A DNA stretch of 64,000 nucleotides from Vibrio fluvialis (lineage in GTDB: Bacteria > Pseudomonadota > Gammaproteobacteria > Enterobacterales > Vibrionaceae). The DNA lies in the NCBI RefSeq assembly GCF_900460245.1, contig NZ_UHIP01000001.1, positions 1,054,001 to 1,118,000 of the forward strand, given 5' to 3'. This document shows, in pieces, positions 18,607 to 26,390 of the stretch (its first letter is position 1; each line of letters starts with the position of its first letter). The position numbers and the translations under genes were made by a program. The notes below the pieces were generated by a model, which ran no database searches, was not told the origin of the DNA, and saw only the letters and a program-made list of their open reading frames with translations.

Positions 18607-20158
18607 GGAAACGCATCTCCGACACGCGGTAATTGATTTCAAACGGGTCGAATGAGAAGCCGTCGAGGTGGCGATTGACCGCGACAATCTGGCGGTAATA
18701 GGTCACCGGGATCAGCGGCATTTCGTCGGCCAGTACCGTGGCGGCTTGCTGTGCTAACTGGCGATACTGCGCCGGGTCGGCTTCGCCAGACAGTTGTTCG
18801 AGCAACGTGCTAAAGGTGTTGGATGACCAGTGCATCGGCCCCCAGTCGGAGCCTTTTTCGGTCGCAAAATCGTTCATCAGTAGCGGCAGGGGATCGGCCA
18901 AGGTGCCGAAATTGCGGGCGATGAGTGCCATCTCCAAGCTGTCGTCGTGGTGCTTGGCTGGAATGGCACTGGAGTTATCAATCGAGATCTGAACATCAAT
19001 GCCCAGTTCGCGCCATTGGGCTTGCAGCGCGGTGGCGATGAGCGGCAGCTCCGGGCGGTCCGCGTAAGTCACCAACTGCACGCGAAACATCTGGCCGTCG
19101 CGTTGCATCAGCCCTTGCGCATTGGCATGCCACCCTTGTGCGCTCAGCAACGCTTTCGCTTGTTGCAGCTTGTCCGCGTGCTGATTGTTGACGTGAGCGG
19201 TACCGGGTTGATGATCGCGCTGCGCGATGTGCCATGCACCCAGCGCAGGCGAAAACAGTTGGTAGGCTTCAGAGCCTGGCAGGCGGAGCACCGATTGCGC
19301 GATGCCTTCGCGATCCAGAGCCAAACTCAGTGCTTGTCGCACGGTTTTGTCATTCAGAAACGGGTGCGCGTTGTTGAGTTTGACCAACACCGTGCGCGGC
19401 ATCGATTCCACATGCAGGTCAATATTTTTTGCCGCTTGCAGTGTGCTGATGCTGATGGGGTCGAGGGTGTAGACCAAATCGGCTTGACCACTTTGTGCCA
19501 ACAAGGCGCGGCTTTCTGAGCGATGGCCGGCAAGGTATTCCACCGTGTCGATATGGGCAGGCGTACCCCAATAGGCGTCAAAGCGTGTCACTTTAGCTTT
19601 GTGCGGCGCTTGCAGGGTTGCAATCTGATAAGGCCCGGTGCCTTGTAATTGAATCACTTTGCCGCTGGCGTCCATCGAGCTTGGCGCGATAATCGCGGTG
19701 GAGTAGTGCGCCAGCACTGAGGGCAGCGCGCGGTAAGGGCGATCCAGCGTGATGACCACGCGATCGTTCAGCGCGCTGATCGACTGAATCGGTACTTGGC
19801 GAATCACGCCCGGTTTGGCGAGCGCGATATTAAGCGACTGCGCTGCCGCCTGCGCACTCAGCAGTGTGCCGTCGTGGAAATGCACGTTCGGACGAAGGGT
19901 GAATGTCCAGCTCAGGCCGTCATCACTTTGCTGCCAGCTTTGTGCCAACAGCGGGTAAGGTTCGGCGTCATCGTTGATGCCAACCAACGATTCCACCACT
20001 TGTAGACGGGAAAACACAAACCCGTCTTTCGACAGATCCTGACTGTTGAATTCAAACGGGCCAGAAATAGAGAGTGTGTCGTGCGTCGTGGCAGAAGGTT
20101 TCCAAAATAGAGTCGCGCCCACGCCCAACACCAGAGCGAGTATCAATAGCTTTTTCAT
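18599..20158 (-). CDS. ABC transporter substrate-binding protein, peptide/nickel family (SBP_bac_5), candidate metallophore binder
   Basis: Periplasmic or membrane-anchored binding protein of 519 aa. ATG 20158 starts a hydrophobic leader (MKKLLILALVLGVGATLFW); no lipobox and no clear cleavage motif, so it may remain anchored. Family blocks: ESLVGINDDAEPYPLLAQSW, DDGLSWTFTLRPNVHFHDGTLL, VRQALSLALDREGIAQ. The family binds peptides, nickel complexes, haem or metallophores. The promoter carries a Zur-box match and a Fur-like palindrome (20170-20216), pointing to metal or metallophore uptake rather than peptide nutrition. Ligand is inference; family is certain. Confidence 0.88.
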   Translation of the reverse strand: MKKLLILALVLGVGATLFWKPSATTHDTLSISGPFEFNSQDLSKDGFVFSRLQVVESLVGINDDAEPYPLLAQSWQQSDDGLSWTFTLRPNVHFHDGTLLSAQAAAQSLNIALAKPGVIRQVPIQSISALNDRVVITLDRPYRALPSVLAHYSTAIIAPSSMDASGKVIQLQGTGPYQIATLQAPHKAKVTRFDAYWGTPAHIDTVEYLAGHRSESRALLAQSGQADLVYTLDPISISTLQAAKNIDLHVESMPRTVLVKLNNAHPFLNDKTVRQALSLALDREGIAQSVLRLPGSEAYQLFSPALGAWHIAQRDHQPGTAHVNNQHADKLQQAKALLSAQGWHANAQGLMQRDGQMFRVQLVTYADRPELPLIATALQAQWRELGIDVQISIDNSSAIPAKHHDDSLEMALIARNFGTLADPLPLLMNDFATEKGSDWGPMHWSSNTFSTLLEQLSGEADPAQYRQLAQQAATVLADEMPLIPVTYYRQIVAVNRHLDGFSFDPFEINYRVSEMRFHD

Positions 20159-20169
20159 AATTCCATGCT

Positions 20170-20192
20170 GAAATGTTATAACATAACAATAT
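20170..20192 (-). promoter_or_regulatory. Zur box overlapping the importer promoter
   Basis: The 23-base stretch agrees with the gamma-proteobacterial Zur consensus (GAAATGTTATA-n-TATAACATTTC) at 19 of 23 positions by hand count, including an intact GAAATGTTATAA left half and ATAACA in the right half. It lies 12-34 bases before the start codon of the binding protein on its coding strand, a position where a bound repressor would block transcription. Confidence 0.72.
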
Positions 20193-20197
20193 TGCAG

Positions 20198-20216
20198 CAT
20201 GAGAATGGTTCTCATG
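20198..20216 (-). promoter_or_regulatory. Fur-box-like perfect palindrome
   Basis: catgagaatggttctcatg is a perfect 8+3+8 palindrome. Its core matches the 7-1-7 Fur model TGATAATnATTATCA at 11 of 14 scored positions, with the TGAGAA/TTCTCA variant common in Vibrio. Only 5 bases separate it from the Zur box, so the importer may be controlled by iron and zinc together. Confidence 0.6.
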
Positions 20217-20293
20217 TCTAGTACAAATTGAACGTTAGCAGGAAATAATATCCCGACCTGAGCATGGCATCAGGCCGGTTTGAGCTGAGAAAA

Positions 20294-20893
20294 TCAGGCG
20301 GAATAGAGTGTCAGGAAGGTGTCGACTGCGCGCAGGGTGGTGGCTTTGAGTTCTGCTGGCTTAGGTTTTTCAATCGCACCTAAGGCGAACGGTTCAATGT
20401 GCTCCGCCGACAGTAATGCTTTGAACTGCATTGCAGCAATCCAGGTATCGCAGGCCTTCAAAGTGCCTTTTTTCACCTGACTGTCGATGTAATCGCTCAG
20501 GTGTGTCCAACCACATTTCGGACCATTTTCATAAAAGTGACGGCCAATCGATGATCGGTCAGCTTCGTGAATCGCCATGCGGTAAATGGCCATGGCATCC
20601 GGCGTCAGAACAGAGCTTAAAAAATTGTAACCAAATTCTAAAAGTGAAGTGCGAATTTCACGATTCGGGTCAAGAGAGAGGAAAGATTGAGCAATTTGTT
20701 CGGTCGCTGAAGACTTCATGACCGCACAAAAGATCTCTTCCTTAGAGCTGAAGTAGTTGTAGAGCGTCGCTTTGGATCCACCCAGTTCCTTGGCAATATG
20801 GGACATGGAGGTTTGTTCAAATCCTTGCTGTGTAAAGGAATTTTTCGCAATTTCCAAAATGGCCTGTCTTTTTTCTTCGCTTTTTACTCGCAT
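20294..20893 (-). CDS. vceR: TetR-family repressor of the divergent efflux operon (VceR-like)
   Basis: DNA-binding repressor of 199 aa. The helix-turn-helix lies at about residues 25-50 (QTSMSHIAKELGGSKATLYNYFSSKEEIF), with a C-terminal ligand-binding region of the AcrR/TetR_C type. It is divergent from an outer-membrane lipoprotein, membrane fusion protein and 14-TM pump, the gene order of vceR-vceCAB of V. cholerae, where VceR represses the pump until a drug or bile salt binds. A 28-base palindromic site in the shared promoter (20959-20986) is the likely operator. The symbol rests on this arrangement. Confidence 0.82.
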   Translation of the reverse strand: MRVKSEEKRQAILEIAKNSFTQQGFEQTSMSHIAKELGGSKATLYNYFSSKEEIFCAVMKSSATEQIAQSFLSLDPNREIRTSLLEFGYNFLSSVLTPDAMAIYRMAIHEADRSSIGRHFYENGPKCGWTHLSDYIDSQVKKGTLKACDTWIAAMQFKALLSAEHIEPFALGAIEKPKPAELKATTLRAVDTFLTLYSA

Positions 20894-20934
20894 GAACTCG
20901 TCTATTCCCGTGGAAAATTGTGGATAAGTTTCTC

Positions 20935-20986
20935 TTGACGATCCAAATCTGTCAAGAGTATAACTGTACGGTACGGTTTAGTTATA
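20935..20986 (+). promoter_or_regulatory. vceC promoter with TetR-type operator
   Basis: A good sigma-70 promoter: TTGACG (20935-20940), 18-base spacer, TATAAC (20959-20964). A 28-base inverted repeat (20959-20986) begins on the -10 with outer arms tataac / gttata and a near-palindromic core actgtacggtacggt. A second inverted repeat, ctcttgac / gtcaagag, surrounds the -35. Repressor on the 28-base site would block the -10. Confidence 0.75.
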
Positions 20987-20998
20987 AGGTTTCCAAAT

Positions 20999-22453
20999 GT
21001 GAAAAGCAGTGCCAAACGCCAAGGGATAGTGCGCAAAACAGTCCCTTATTTCTCCATGACATTACTCAGCACGCTGATTCTGGCGGGCTGTTCTACGCCT
21101 AATCACAGCAGTGAACTGGGCACGGTCGCCGATGCGGCCGACCTTCAATCGCAACAAACCTTTGCCAATCATGCCGAGATGGACTGGCCATCGGATCATT
21201 GGTGGGAGCGTTATCAGGATGCGCAGTTGAATCAATTGATCAACGAAGCCTTTGCTCAATCGCCGACGTTGCAAATTGCCATGGCGCGTATGAAAAATGC
21301 GCAAGGTATTGCGCAGCAAGCAGGCGCGGCGCGTTCGGTGAATGTCGGGCTTTCCGCGTCGGCGACAGAGAGCAAAGTGAGTTACCAATATCAGGCGGCA
21401 ATGCCACCGCACGGTTGGAATGACTACGGTTCGCTAACTCTTAACTTCCAGTATGACTTTGACTTTTGGGGTAAGAACCGAGCGGGAGTTGCCGCAGCGA
21501 CATCTGAGCTGGCAGCGGCGGAAGCCGAAGGGGTATCGGCACGTCTGATGCTCGCCACCTCTATCGCCAATGCCTATGCCGAACTGGCGCGTCTGTATGC
21601 TAACCAACATACGGTGGAAGCGGCGCTGGATGTGCGCAACAAAACCGTCGAACTGCTGCAAAAGCGTTATGAAAACGGGCTGGAAACCTTAGGTTCTGTC
21701 AGTCAGGCCAGAGCAATTGCAGCCAGCGTTGAAGCGGAATTGCTGGGCCTGAATGAGTCGATTCAATTGCAGAAAAACGCACTGGCGGCCTTAGCGGGTC
21801 AAGGGCCGGATCGCGCATTGACGATTCAGGAACCCCGGGTGGCACTGAATGCTCGTTACGGATTGCCAACGGATGCTGGTATCGGTTTGCTCGGGCATCG
21901 CGCCGACATTACCGCCGCGCGCTGGCGCGCCGAAGCGGCTGCTCAGCGCGTGGGCATTGCCGAAGCGCAGTTTTATCCGGATGTGACGTTGTCTGCGTTT
22001 ATCGGCTATCAGGCGTTTGGCCTCGATAACCTGTTTAACAGCGGCAACGACGCGGGCGGTATTGGTCCGGCTATCTATTTGCCGCTGTTTACCGGCGGCC
22101 GATTGGACGGTCAATTGACGTCGGCGCAGGCGAGTTATCAGGAAGCGGTCGGCGGATACAACGCCACGCTCACCCAAGCGTTGCATGACGTGGCCGACGT
22201 GGTGACCAGCACCAAGGCATTGGATATGCGCATCGCCAAAACAGAGGAAGCGGTCGAGCAGGCGCAGCGCGCGTTGCAGATTGCCAGCAACCGTTATCAG
22301 GGTGGTCTCGCTACTTACCTTGACGTGCTGGTGGCAGAAGAGTCGCTATTGAATAATCAACGAGCGCTGGTGAACTTGCAGTCACGTGCGTTCAGCTTAG
22401 ACCTCGCTCTGATCCATGCCTTGGGCGGCGGTTTTCAATCAACACAGTCTTGA
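20999..22453 (+). CDS. vceC: Outer-membrane efflux lipoprotein, NodT/OprM family (VceC-like)
   Basis: TolC-like outer-membrane channel of 484 aa. GTG 20999 gives a lipoprotein signal peptide (1-30) with lipobox LILAGC and lipidated Cys31; ATG 21056 is an alternative that leaves only a short leader. Two OEP repeats follow, with the typical QLNQLINEAF, FDFWGKNRAGVAAA, GHRADITAARWR and FTGGRLDGQL blocks. Same operon as the fusion protein and pump downstream (26-base gap). It would complete a tripartite drug-efflux path across the envelope. Confidence 0.9.
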   Translation: MKSSAKRQGIVRKTVPYFSMTLLSTLILAGCSTPNHSSELGTVADAADLQSQQTFANHAEMDWPSDHWWERYQDAQLNQLINEAFAQSPTLQIAMARMKNAQGIAQQAGAARSVNVGLSASATESKVSYQYQAAMPPHGWNDYGSLTLNFQYDFDFWGKNRAGVAAATSELAAAEAEGVSARLMLATSIANAYAELARLYANQHTVEAALDVRNKTVELLQKRYENGLETLGSVSQARAIAASVEAELLGLNESIQLQKNALAALAGQGPDRALTIQEPRVALNARYGLPTDAGIGLLGHRADITAARWRAEAAAQRVGIAEAQFYPDVTLSAFIGYQAFGLDNLFNSGNDAGGIGPAIYLPLFTGGRLDGQLTSAQASYQEAVGGYNATLTQALHDVADVVTSTKALDMRIAKTEEAVEQAQRALQIASNRYQGGLATYLDVLVAEESLLNNQRALVNLQSRAFSLDLALIHALGGGFQSTQS

Positions 22454-22479
22454 TTCGGTTTTAAAAAGGTTTCTATCCC

Positions 22480-23679
22480 ATGAGTTCATCAGACAATACC
22501 AATACAGAAACAACAGAATTTGATGCTGCGCGAGCCAAGCAGTCGCGCAAAAAAGGGTTTCTGGCACTGGCAGCCGCAGTCATTCTGGCGGGTGGCGGTT
22601 ACGGCGCCTACTGGCATTTTATCGGTTCACGCTATGTGTCGACCGACAACGCCTATGCGGCGGCAGAAATTGCCGAAGTGACCCCGGCGGTGGGTGGCAT
22701 CATTGCCAGCGTGAGCGTGGTCGATACCCAATACGTCAATAAAGGCGACGTGTTAGTGCAAATCGACGATACCGATGCGCGTTTGGCGCTCAGCCAGGCG
22801 GAAGCGGATTTGGCGCTGGCTACGCGCCGCGTACGCAGCTATCTCGCCAATGACGAAGGTTTGACTGCGATGGTTGAAGCGCAGGAAGCGAGCGAGCAAC
22901 GTGCCGAGGCACAACTGAAAGCCGCGCAGGCCGATTTTGCGCGCGCTAAGATAGACCTTGCGCGCCGTGAAGACTTGGTGCGCAGTGGTTCGGTGTCCGG
23001 CGAAGAGCTGACCAACGCCAAAACCGGTTTCCAACAAGCGCAGGCCAACCTGAATGCGGCGAAAGCGGCGATGGCACAGGCACAGGCCACCAAGCTATCG
23101 ACCATTGGTTCACAAAAAGCCAATGCCGCGCTGACCGATAACACCACGGTCGAAAACAACCCGGAAGTGCTGCTGGCGAAAGCGCGTTATGAACAGGCGC
23201 AGATCGATCTGGAACGCACCGTGATTCGCGCGCCGATTAGCGGCATCATCGCCAAGCGTCAGGTTCAGGTGGGCCGCCGTGTTCAAGTCGGTATGCCGCT
23301 GATGACCGTGGTGCCAGTGAACAACATTTATGTCGATGCCAACTTCAAAGAAGTGGAACTGCGCAACGTGAAAGTGGGGCAGCCAGTAACATTGACCGCC
23401 GATCTATATGGTGACGATGTCACTTATCACGGTGTGGTCGCAGGATTTTCTGGTGGCACGGGCTCAGCGTTCTCGATGATTCCGGCGCAAAACGCAACGG
23501 GTAACTGGATCAAAGTCGTGCAGCGTCTGCCGGTGCGCATTGAACTCGACCCGAAAGATTTGCAGTCTCATCCGCTGCAAGTGGGCTTGTCGATGATCGT
23601 CACGGTGGATACTTCCGCTGACACCAATGAGCAGGCGATTGCTCAGTTCCGCGCAGCGAAAGCGTCAGAGCAAGGCTAA
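22480..23679 (+). CDS. vceA: HlyD/EmrA-type membrane fusion protein (VceA-like)
   Basis: Periplasmic adaptor of 399 aa linking pump and channel. One N-terminal membrane span (26-45), a split biotinyl-lipoyl-like domain (YVSTDNAYAAAEIAEVTPAVGGII at 51-75 and RTVIRAPISGIIAK about 246-260), a long coiled-coil hairpin between them rich in Ala and Glu, and a beta-barrel end. EmrA-type features (STDNAYV-like start, NFKEVEL) fit an MFS partner. Start ATG 22480; 26 bases after vceC and 9 before vceB. Confidence 0.92.
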   Translation: MSSSDNTNTETTEFDAARAKQSRKKGFLALAAAVILAGGGYGAYWHFIGSRYVSTDNAYAAAEIAEVTPAVGGIIASVSVVDTQYVNKGDVLVQIDDTDARLALSQAEADLALATRRVRSYLANDEGLTAMVEAQEASEQRAEAQLKAAQADFARAKIDLARREDLVRSGSVSGEELTNAKTGFQQAQANLNAAKAAMAQAQATKLSTIGSQKANAALTDNTTVENNPEVLLAKARYEQAQIDLERTVIRAPISGIIAKRQVQVGRRVQVGMPLMTVVPVNNIYVDANFKEVELRNVKVGQPVTLTADLYGDDVTYHGVVAGFSGGTGSAFSMIPAQNATGNWIKVVQRLPVRIELDPKDLQSHPLQVGLSMIVTVDTSADTNEQAIAQFRAAKASEQG

Positions 23680-23688
23680 GGTGAAGCC

Positions 23689-25224
23689 ATGAGTCATTCC
23701 TCTGACAATGAGATCAAACCTTTGTCAGGTGGGGCGCTGTTTCTCGGCGCCCTATGTCTGGCGATGGCGAACTTTCTCGCCATTTTGGATACCACGATTG
23801 CCAACGTGTCGGTCTCGAACATTGCTGGCAGCTTAGGCACTTCAACCAGTCAGGGCACGTACGTGATCACCTCGTATGCGGTGGCTGAAGCGATTTCGGT
23901 TCCCTTAACCGGATGGCTTGCGCGGCGTTTTGGGTCGATTCGCGTCTTCGTTACCTGTTTTCTGCTGTTTGGTGTGTTTTCGTTGCTGTGTGGCATGGCG
24001 ACCAGCATGAATATGCTGGTGATGTTCCGTGTGTTCCTCGGCTTTGCTGGTGGTCCGCTGATGCCGCTGTCACAAACGCTGATGATTCGTATCTTCCCCA
24101 AAAACAAGAGCCACGCGGCGATTGGTATCTGGTCGATGACCACCTTGGTGGCGCCGATCATGGGGCCGATTTTGGGCGGCGTACTGTGTGACCAGTTCAG
24201 TTGGCCGTACATCTTCTTCGTCAAAACGCCCTTTGCGATTGTGGCGGCGATTTTGTGCTGGAAGCTGCTGAAGAAATTTGAAACTCAAACTGCCCATTCG
24301 AAAATCGACAAAGTCGGTTTGGCGCTACTGGTGGTGTGGGTTGCCGCACTGCAATTGATGCTGGATGAAGGTAAAGATCACGACTGGTTTGAATCGTCAC
24401 GTATTGTCACGCTGGCGGTGATTGCCGCGGTGGGCTTTGTCGCTTTCCTGATTTGGGAGCTGACCGAGCGTAATCCGGTGGTGGATTTGAAAGTGTTCCG
24501 GCATCGCGGCTACTCCATGAGCATGGTGACCTTGTCACTGGCGTTTGGCGCCTTCTTCAGTATCTCGGTATTGACGCCGTTGTGGCTGCAAATTTACATG
24601 GGTTACACCGCGACCATCTCGGGGCACGCGACGGCGACCATGGGCATACTGGCGGTGTTTCTTGCACCGATCATCGCCAACTTGTCGTCGAAATATGATC
24701 CGCGGCCGTTTGTGTTTGTCGGCGTGATGTGGCTCGGTTTCTGGACCTTTATGCGCAGTTTCAACACGGTTGATATGACCTTTGAGCAAATCAGTTGGCC
24801 GATGTTCGTGCAGGGGATTGGTATGCCGCTGTTCTTTGTGCCGCTGACGGCGATTGCGCTCGGCAGTGTCAAAGTCCATGAGATGGAATCGGCGGCGGGG
24901 TTGATGAACTTCATACGAACCTTATCCGGCGCGTTTGCCACCTCGATGATCAACACCTCCTGGGAGCACGAATCGCGCTACGTGCATGCTGAATTGGCGG
25001 GCTTGACCGACAAAGCAGGTGTGGCGACGCAAGCGATGCAAAACGCGGGCATGAGCGCCGATCAAACCCGCTCGGCGATGGACTGGATGCTGCAAGGGCA
25101 GAGTGTGATGGTCGCGACCAACCAACTGTTCTTTGTGATCGCGGTAATTTTTGCCGTTGCTGCGTGCATGATCTGGTTTGCGCCGAAACCGAAACACGCG
25201 GTGGACCCGTCCGCGGCGCACTAA
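23689..25224 (+). CDS. vceB: Drug:H+ antiporter, DHA2 (14-TM, EmrB/VceB-like) major facilitator
   Basis: Inner-membrane multidrug pump of 511 aa with 14 predicted spans. DHA2 motif 1 ILDTTIANVSVSNIAGSLG in TM1, motif A-like PLTGWLARRFGSIR, and motif C-like APIMGPILGGVLCDQFSWPYIFF are present. Last gene of the efflux operon, 9 bases after the adaptor, with ATG 23689 preceded by aaggtgaa. Expected substrates of VceAB-type pumps are bile salts and hydrophobic uncouplers; that comes from the family. Confidence 0.93.
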   Translation: MSHSSDNEIKPLSGGALFLGALCLAMANFLAILDTTIANVSVSNIAGSLGTSTSQGTYVITSYAVAEAISVPLTGWLARRFGSIRVFVTCFLLFGVFSLLCGMATSMNMLVMFRVFLGFAGGPLMPLSQTLMIRIFPKNKSHAAIGIWSMTTLVAPIMGPILGGVLCDQFSWPYIFFVKTPFAIVAAILCWKLLKKFETQTAHSKIDKVGLALLVVWVAALQLMLDEGKDHDWFESSRIVTLAVIAAVGFVAFLIWELTERNPVVDLKVFRHRGYSMSMVTLSLAFGAFFSISVLTPLWLQIYMGYTATISGHATATMGILAVFLAPIIANLSSKYDPRPFVFVGVMWLGFWTFMRSFNTVDMTFEQISWPMFVQGIGMPLFFVPLTAIALGSVKVHEMESAAGLMNFIRTLSGAFATSMINTSWEHESRYVHAELAGLTDKAGVATQAMQNAGMSADQTRSAMDWMLQGQSVMVATNQLFFVIAVIFAVAACMIWFAPKPKHAVDPSAAH

Positions 25225-25252
25225 ATAACATGCATTAAACGAATTAATCCAC

Positions 25253-25306
25253 GGGGCTGTTTGTCAGGAATTGGACTCTCGCTGGCTTTCAGCCCCCTTT
25301 TTTAAT
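25253..25306 (+). terminator. Candidate terminator after vceB
   Basis: ggggct (25253-25258) can pair with agcccc (25291-25296) across a long loop that holds a smaller ggct/agcc stem, followed by a cttttttaattt run. The T-tract is good but the stem is short. Confidence 0.45.
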
Positions 25307-25345
25307 TTGCCTACCTAAATCGAACTCACGGTTGTTGAGTTATTA

Positions 25346-25364
25346 GTTGATAATACTTCTCATT
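25346..25364 (+). promoter_or_regulatory. Fur box upstream of the AraC-type regulator
   Basis: TGATAATACTTCTCA (25348-25362) matches the 7-1-7 Fur model at 12 of 14 positions. It is 54 bases before the regulator's ATG, so the activator gene itself is probably repressed by iron. Confidence 0.65.
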
Positions 25365-25417
25365 AACTGCGAGTTTGTGCGACACTAAGCCCTCTGTTTT
25401 TGAGGTGTTTTGCTGTC

Positions 25418-26287
25418 ATGACTCGTCCTTCTTTATCGTTTAATCGCCTTTGCAAACTGCTGGACTACATCCATGCGCATCTGGATCAGCCGTTGTCGCT
25501 GGATGATTTGGCGCAGCAAAGCTGTTGGTCACGCTGGCAATTACAGCGAGTATTTCAGAGTGAAACCGGACTGACCGTGGCTAACTACGTGCGTGAGCTG
25601 AAACTGAGCGAAGCCGCCGAAAACCTGATTGGCGGCTCAGAGCGGGTGATTGATATTGCGCTCGCCAACGGTTTCAGCTCTGAAATCAGTTTTAGCCGCG
25701 CGTTTCGGCAGCATTTTGGGCTAAGCCCGCGTGACTATCGCAAGCTCGGTCGTCGCACCGGGCTGCGCAAACCGTTGCAAACCACGCAGCGCCCACCTCA
25801 GGTAAGCCAAGCGCCGCAACTGATGCAGTTGCGGGTCGAATCGGCTGAATCGGAAACCTTTTATGGCCTTGCGACGCCGATTCGTGGCTTGCTGGCTGCA
25901 GAGCCTGATTTTGCTGAGCAGGTGCCAAGTCTGTGGGCGCAGTTTTCGCCGCTGATTGAGCATCAAGCCACGCAGCCACTGACCGGCGTTATCGACGTGA
26001 CTGCTGCCGCTCACAATGAGCAGCCCCTAATCTATTGGGCAACCTGTGGCCAATCGCTAGCAGGCTGCGAGCCAGTCACTGTGCCAGCGCAAACTTACGC
26101 AGTCGTGAAACATCGCGGGCCGATTGCCTTGCTGCCACAAACGCTGGCGTGGTTTATCTTCGACTGGCTGCCGCAATCGAACTATCGCGGTGTGGATGGG
26201 TTTGAACTGGAGCGTTACCCCGATGGCTACGACGGCACGGCTTTGAATGCTGAGATGGAATACTGGCTACCGGTTGAAATTGCCTGA
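25418..26287 (+). CDS. AraC-family regulator with Rob/GyrI-like effector domain
   Basis: Transcription factor of 289 aa built like Rob: the AraC DNA-binding domain is at the N-terminus (about 10-110, two helix-turn-helices with LDQPLSLDDLAQQSCWSRWQLQRVF and GFSSEISFSRAFRQHFGLSPRDYRK) and a GyrI-like small-molecule-binding domain follows (about 140-289). ATG 25418 is chosen; a TTG six codons earlier is weaker. A Fur box precedes it and a Fur-controlled siderophore receptor follows in the same direction 103 bases later. It may activate that receptor when the siderophore or another ligand is bound; this is inference from position. Confidence 0.85.
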   Translation: MTRPSLSFNRLCKLLDYIHAHLDQPLSLDDLAQQSCWSRWQLQRVFQSETGLTVANYVRELKLSEAAENLIGGSERVIDIALANGFSSEISFSRAFRQHFGLSPRDYRKLGRRTGLRKPLQTTQRPPQVSQAPQLMQLRVESAESETFYGLATPIRGLLAAEPDFAEQVPSLWAQFSPLIEHQATQPLTGVIDVTAAAHNEQPLIYWATCGQSLAGCEPVTVPAQTYAVVKHRGPIALLPQTLAWFIFDWLPQSNYRGVDGFELERYPDGYDGTALNAEMEYWLPVEIA

Positions 26288-26345
26288 GCAAACTTAACAT
26301 GCTCCAAATTGTTAACTTTTCGACCTGCACTTTTCATAAAATACA

Positions 26346-26364
26346 AATGATAGTTATTCTCACA
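26346..26364 (+). promoter_or_regulatory. Fur box upstream of the ferrichrome-type receptor
   Basis: TGATAGTTATTCTCA (26348-26362) matches the 7-1-7 Fur model at 12 of 14 scored positions, 27 bases before the receptor start codon. Confidence 0.72.
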
Positions 26365-26390
26365 AAAGAAAAGCAGGGTAGTTAAACATC

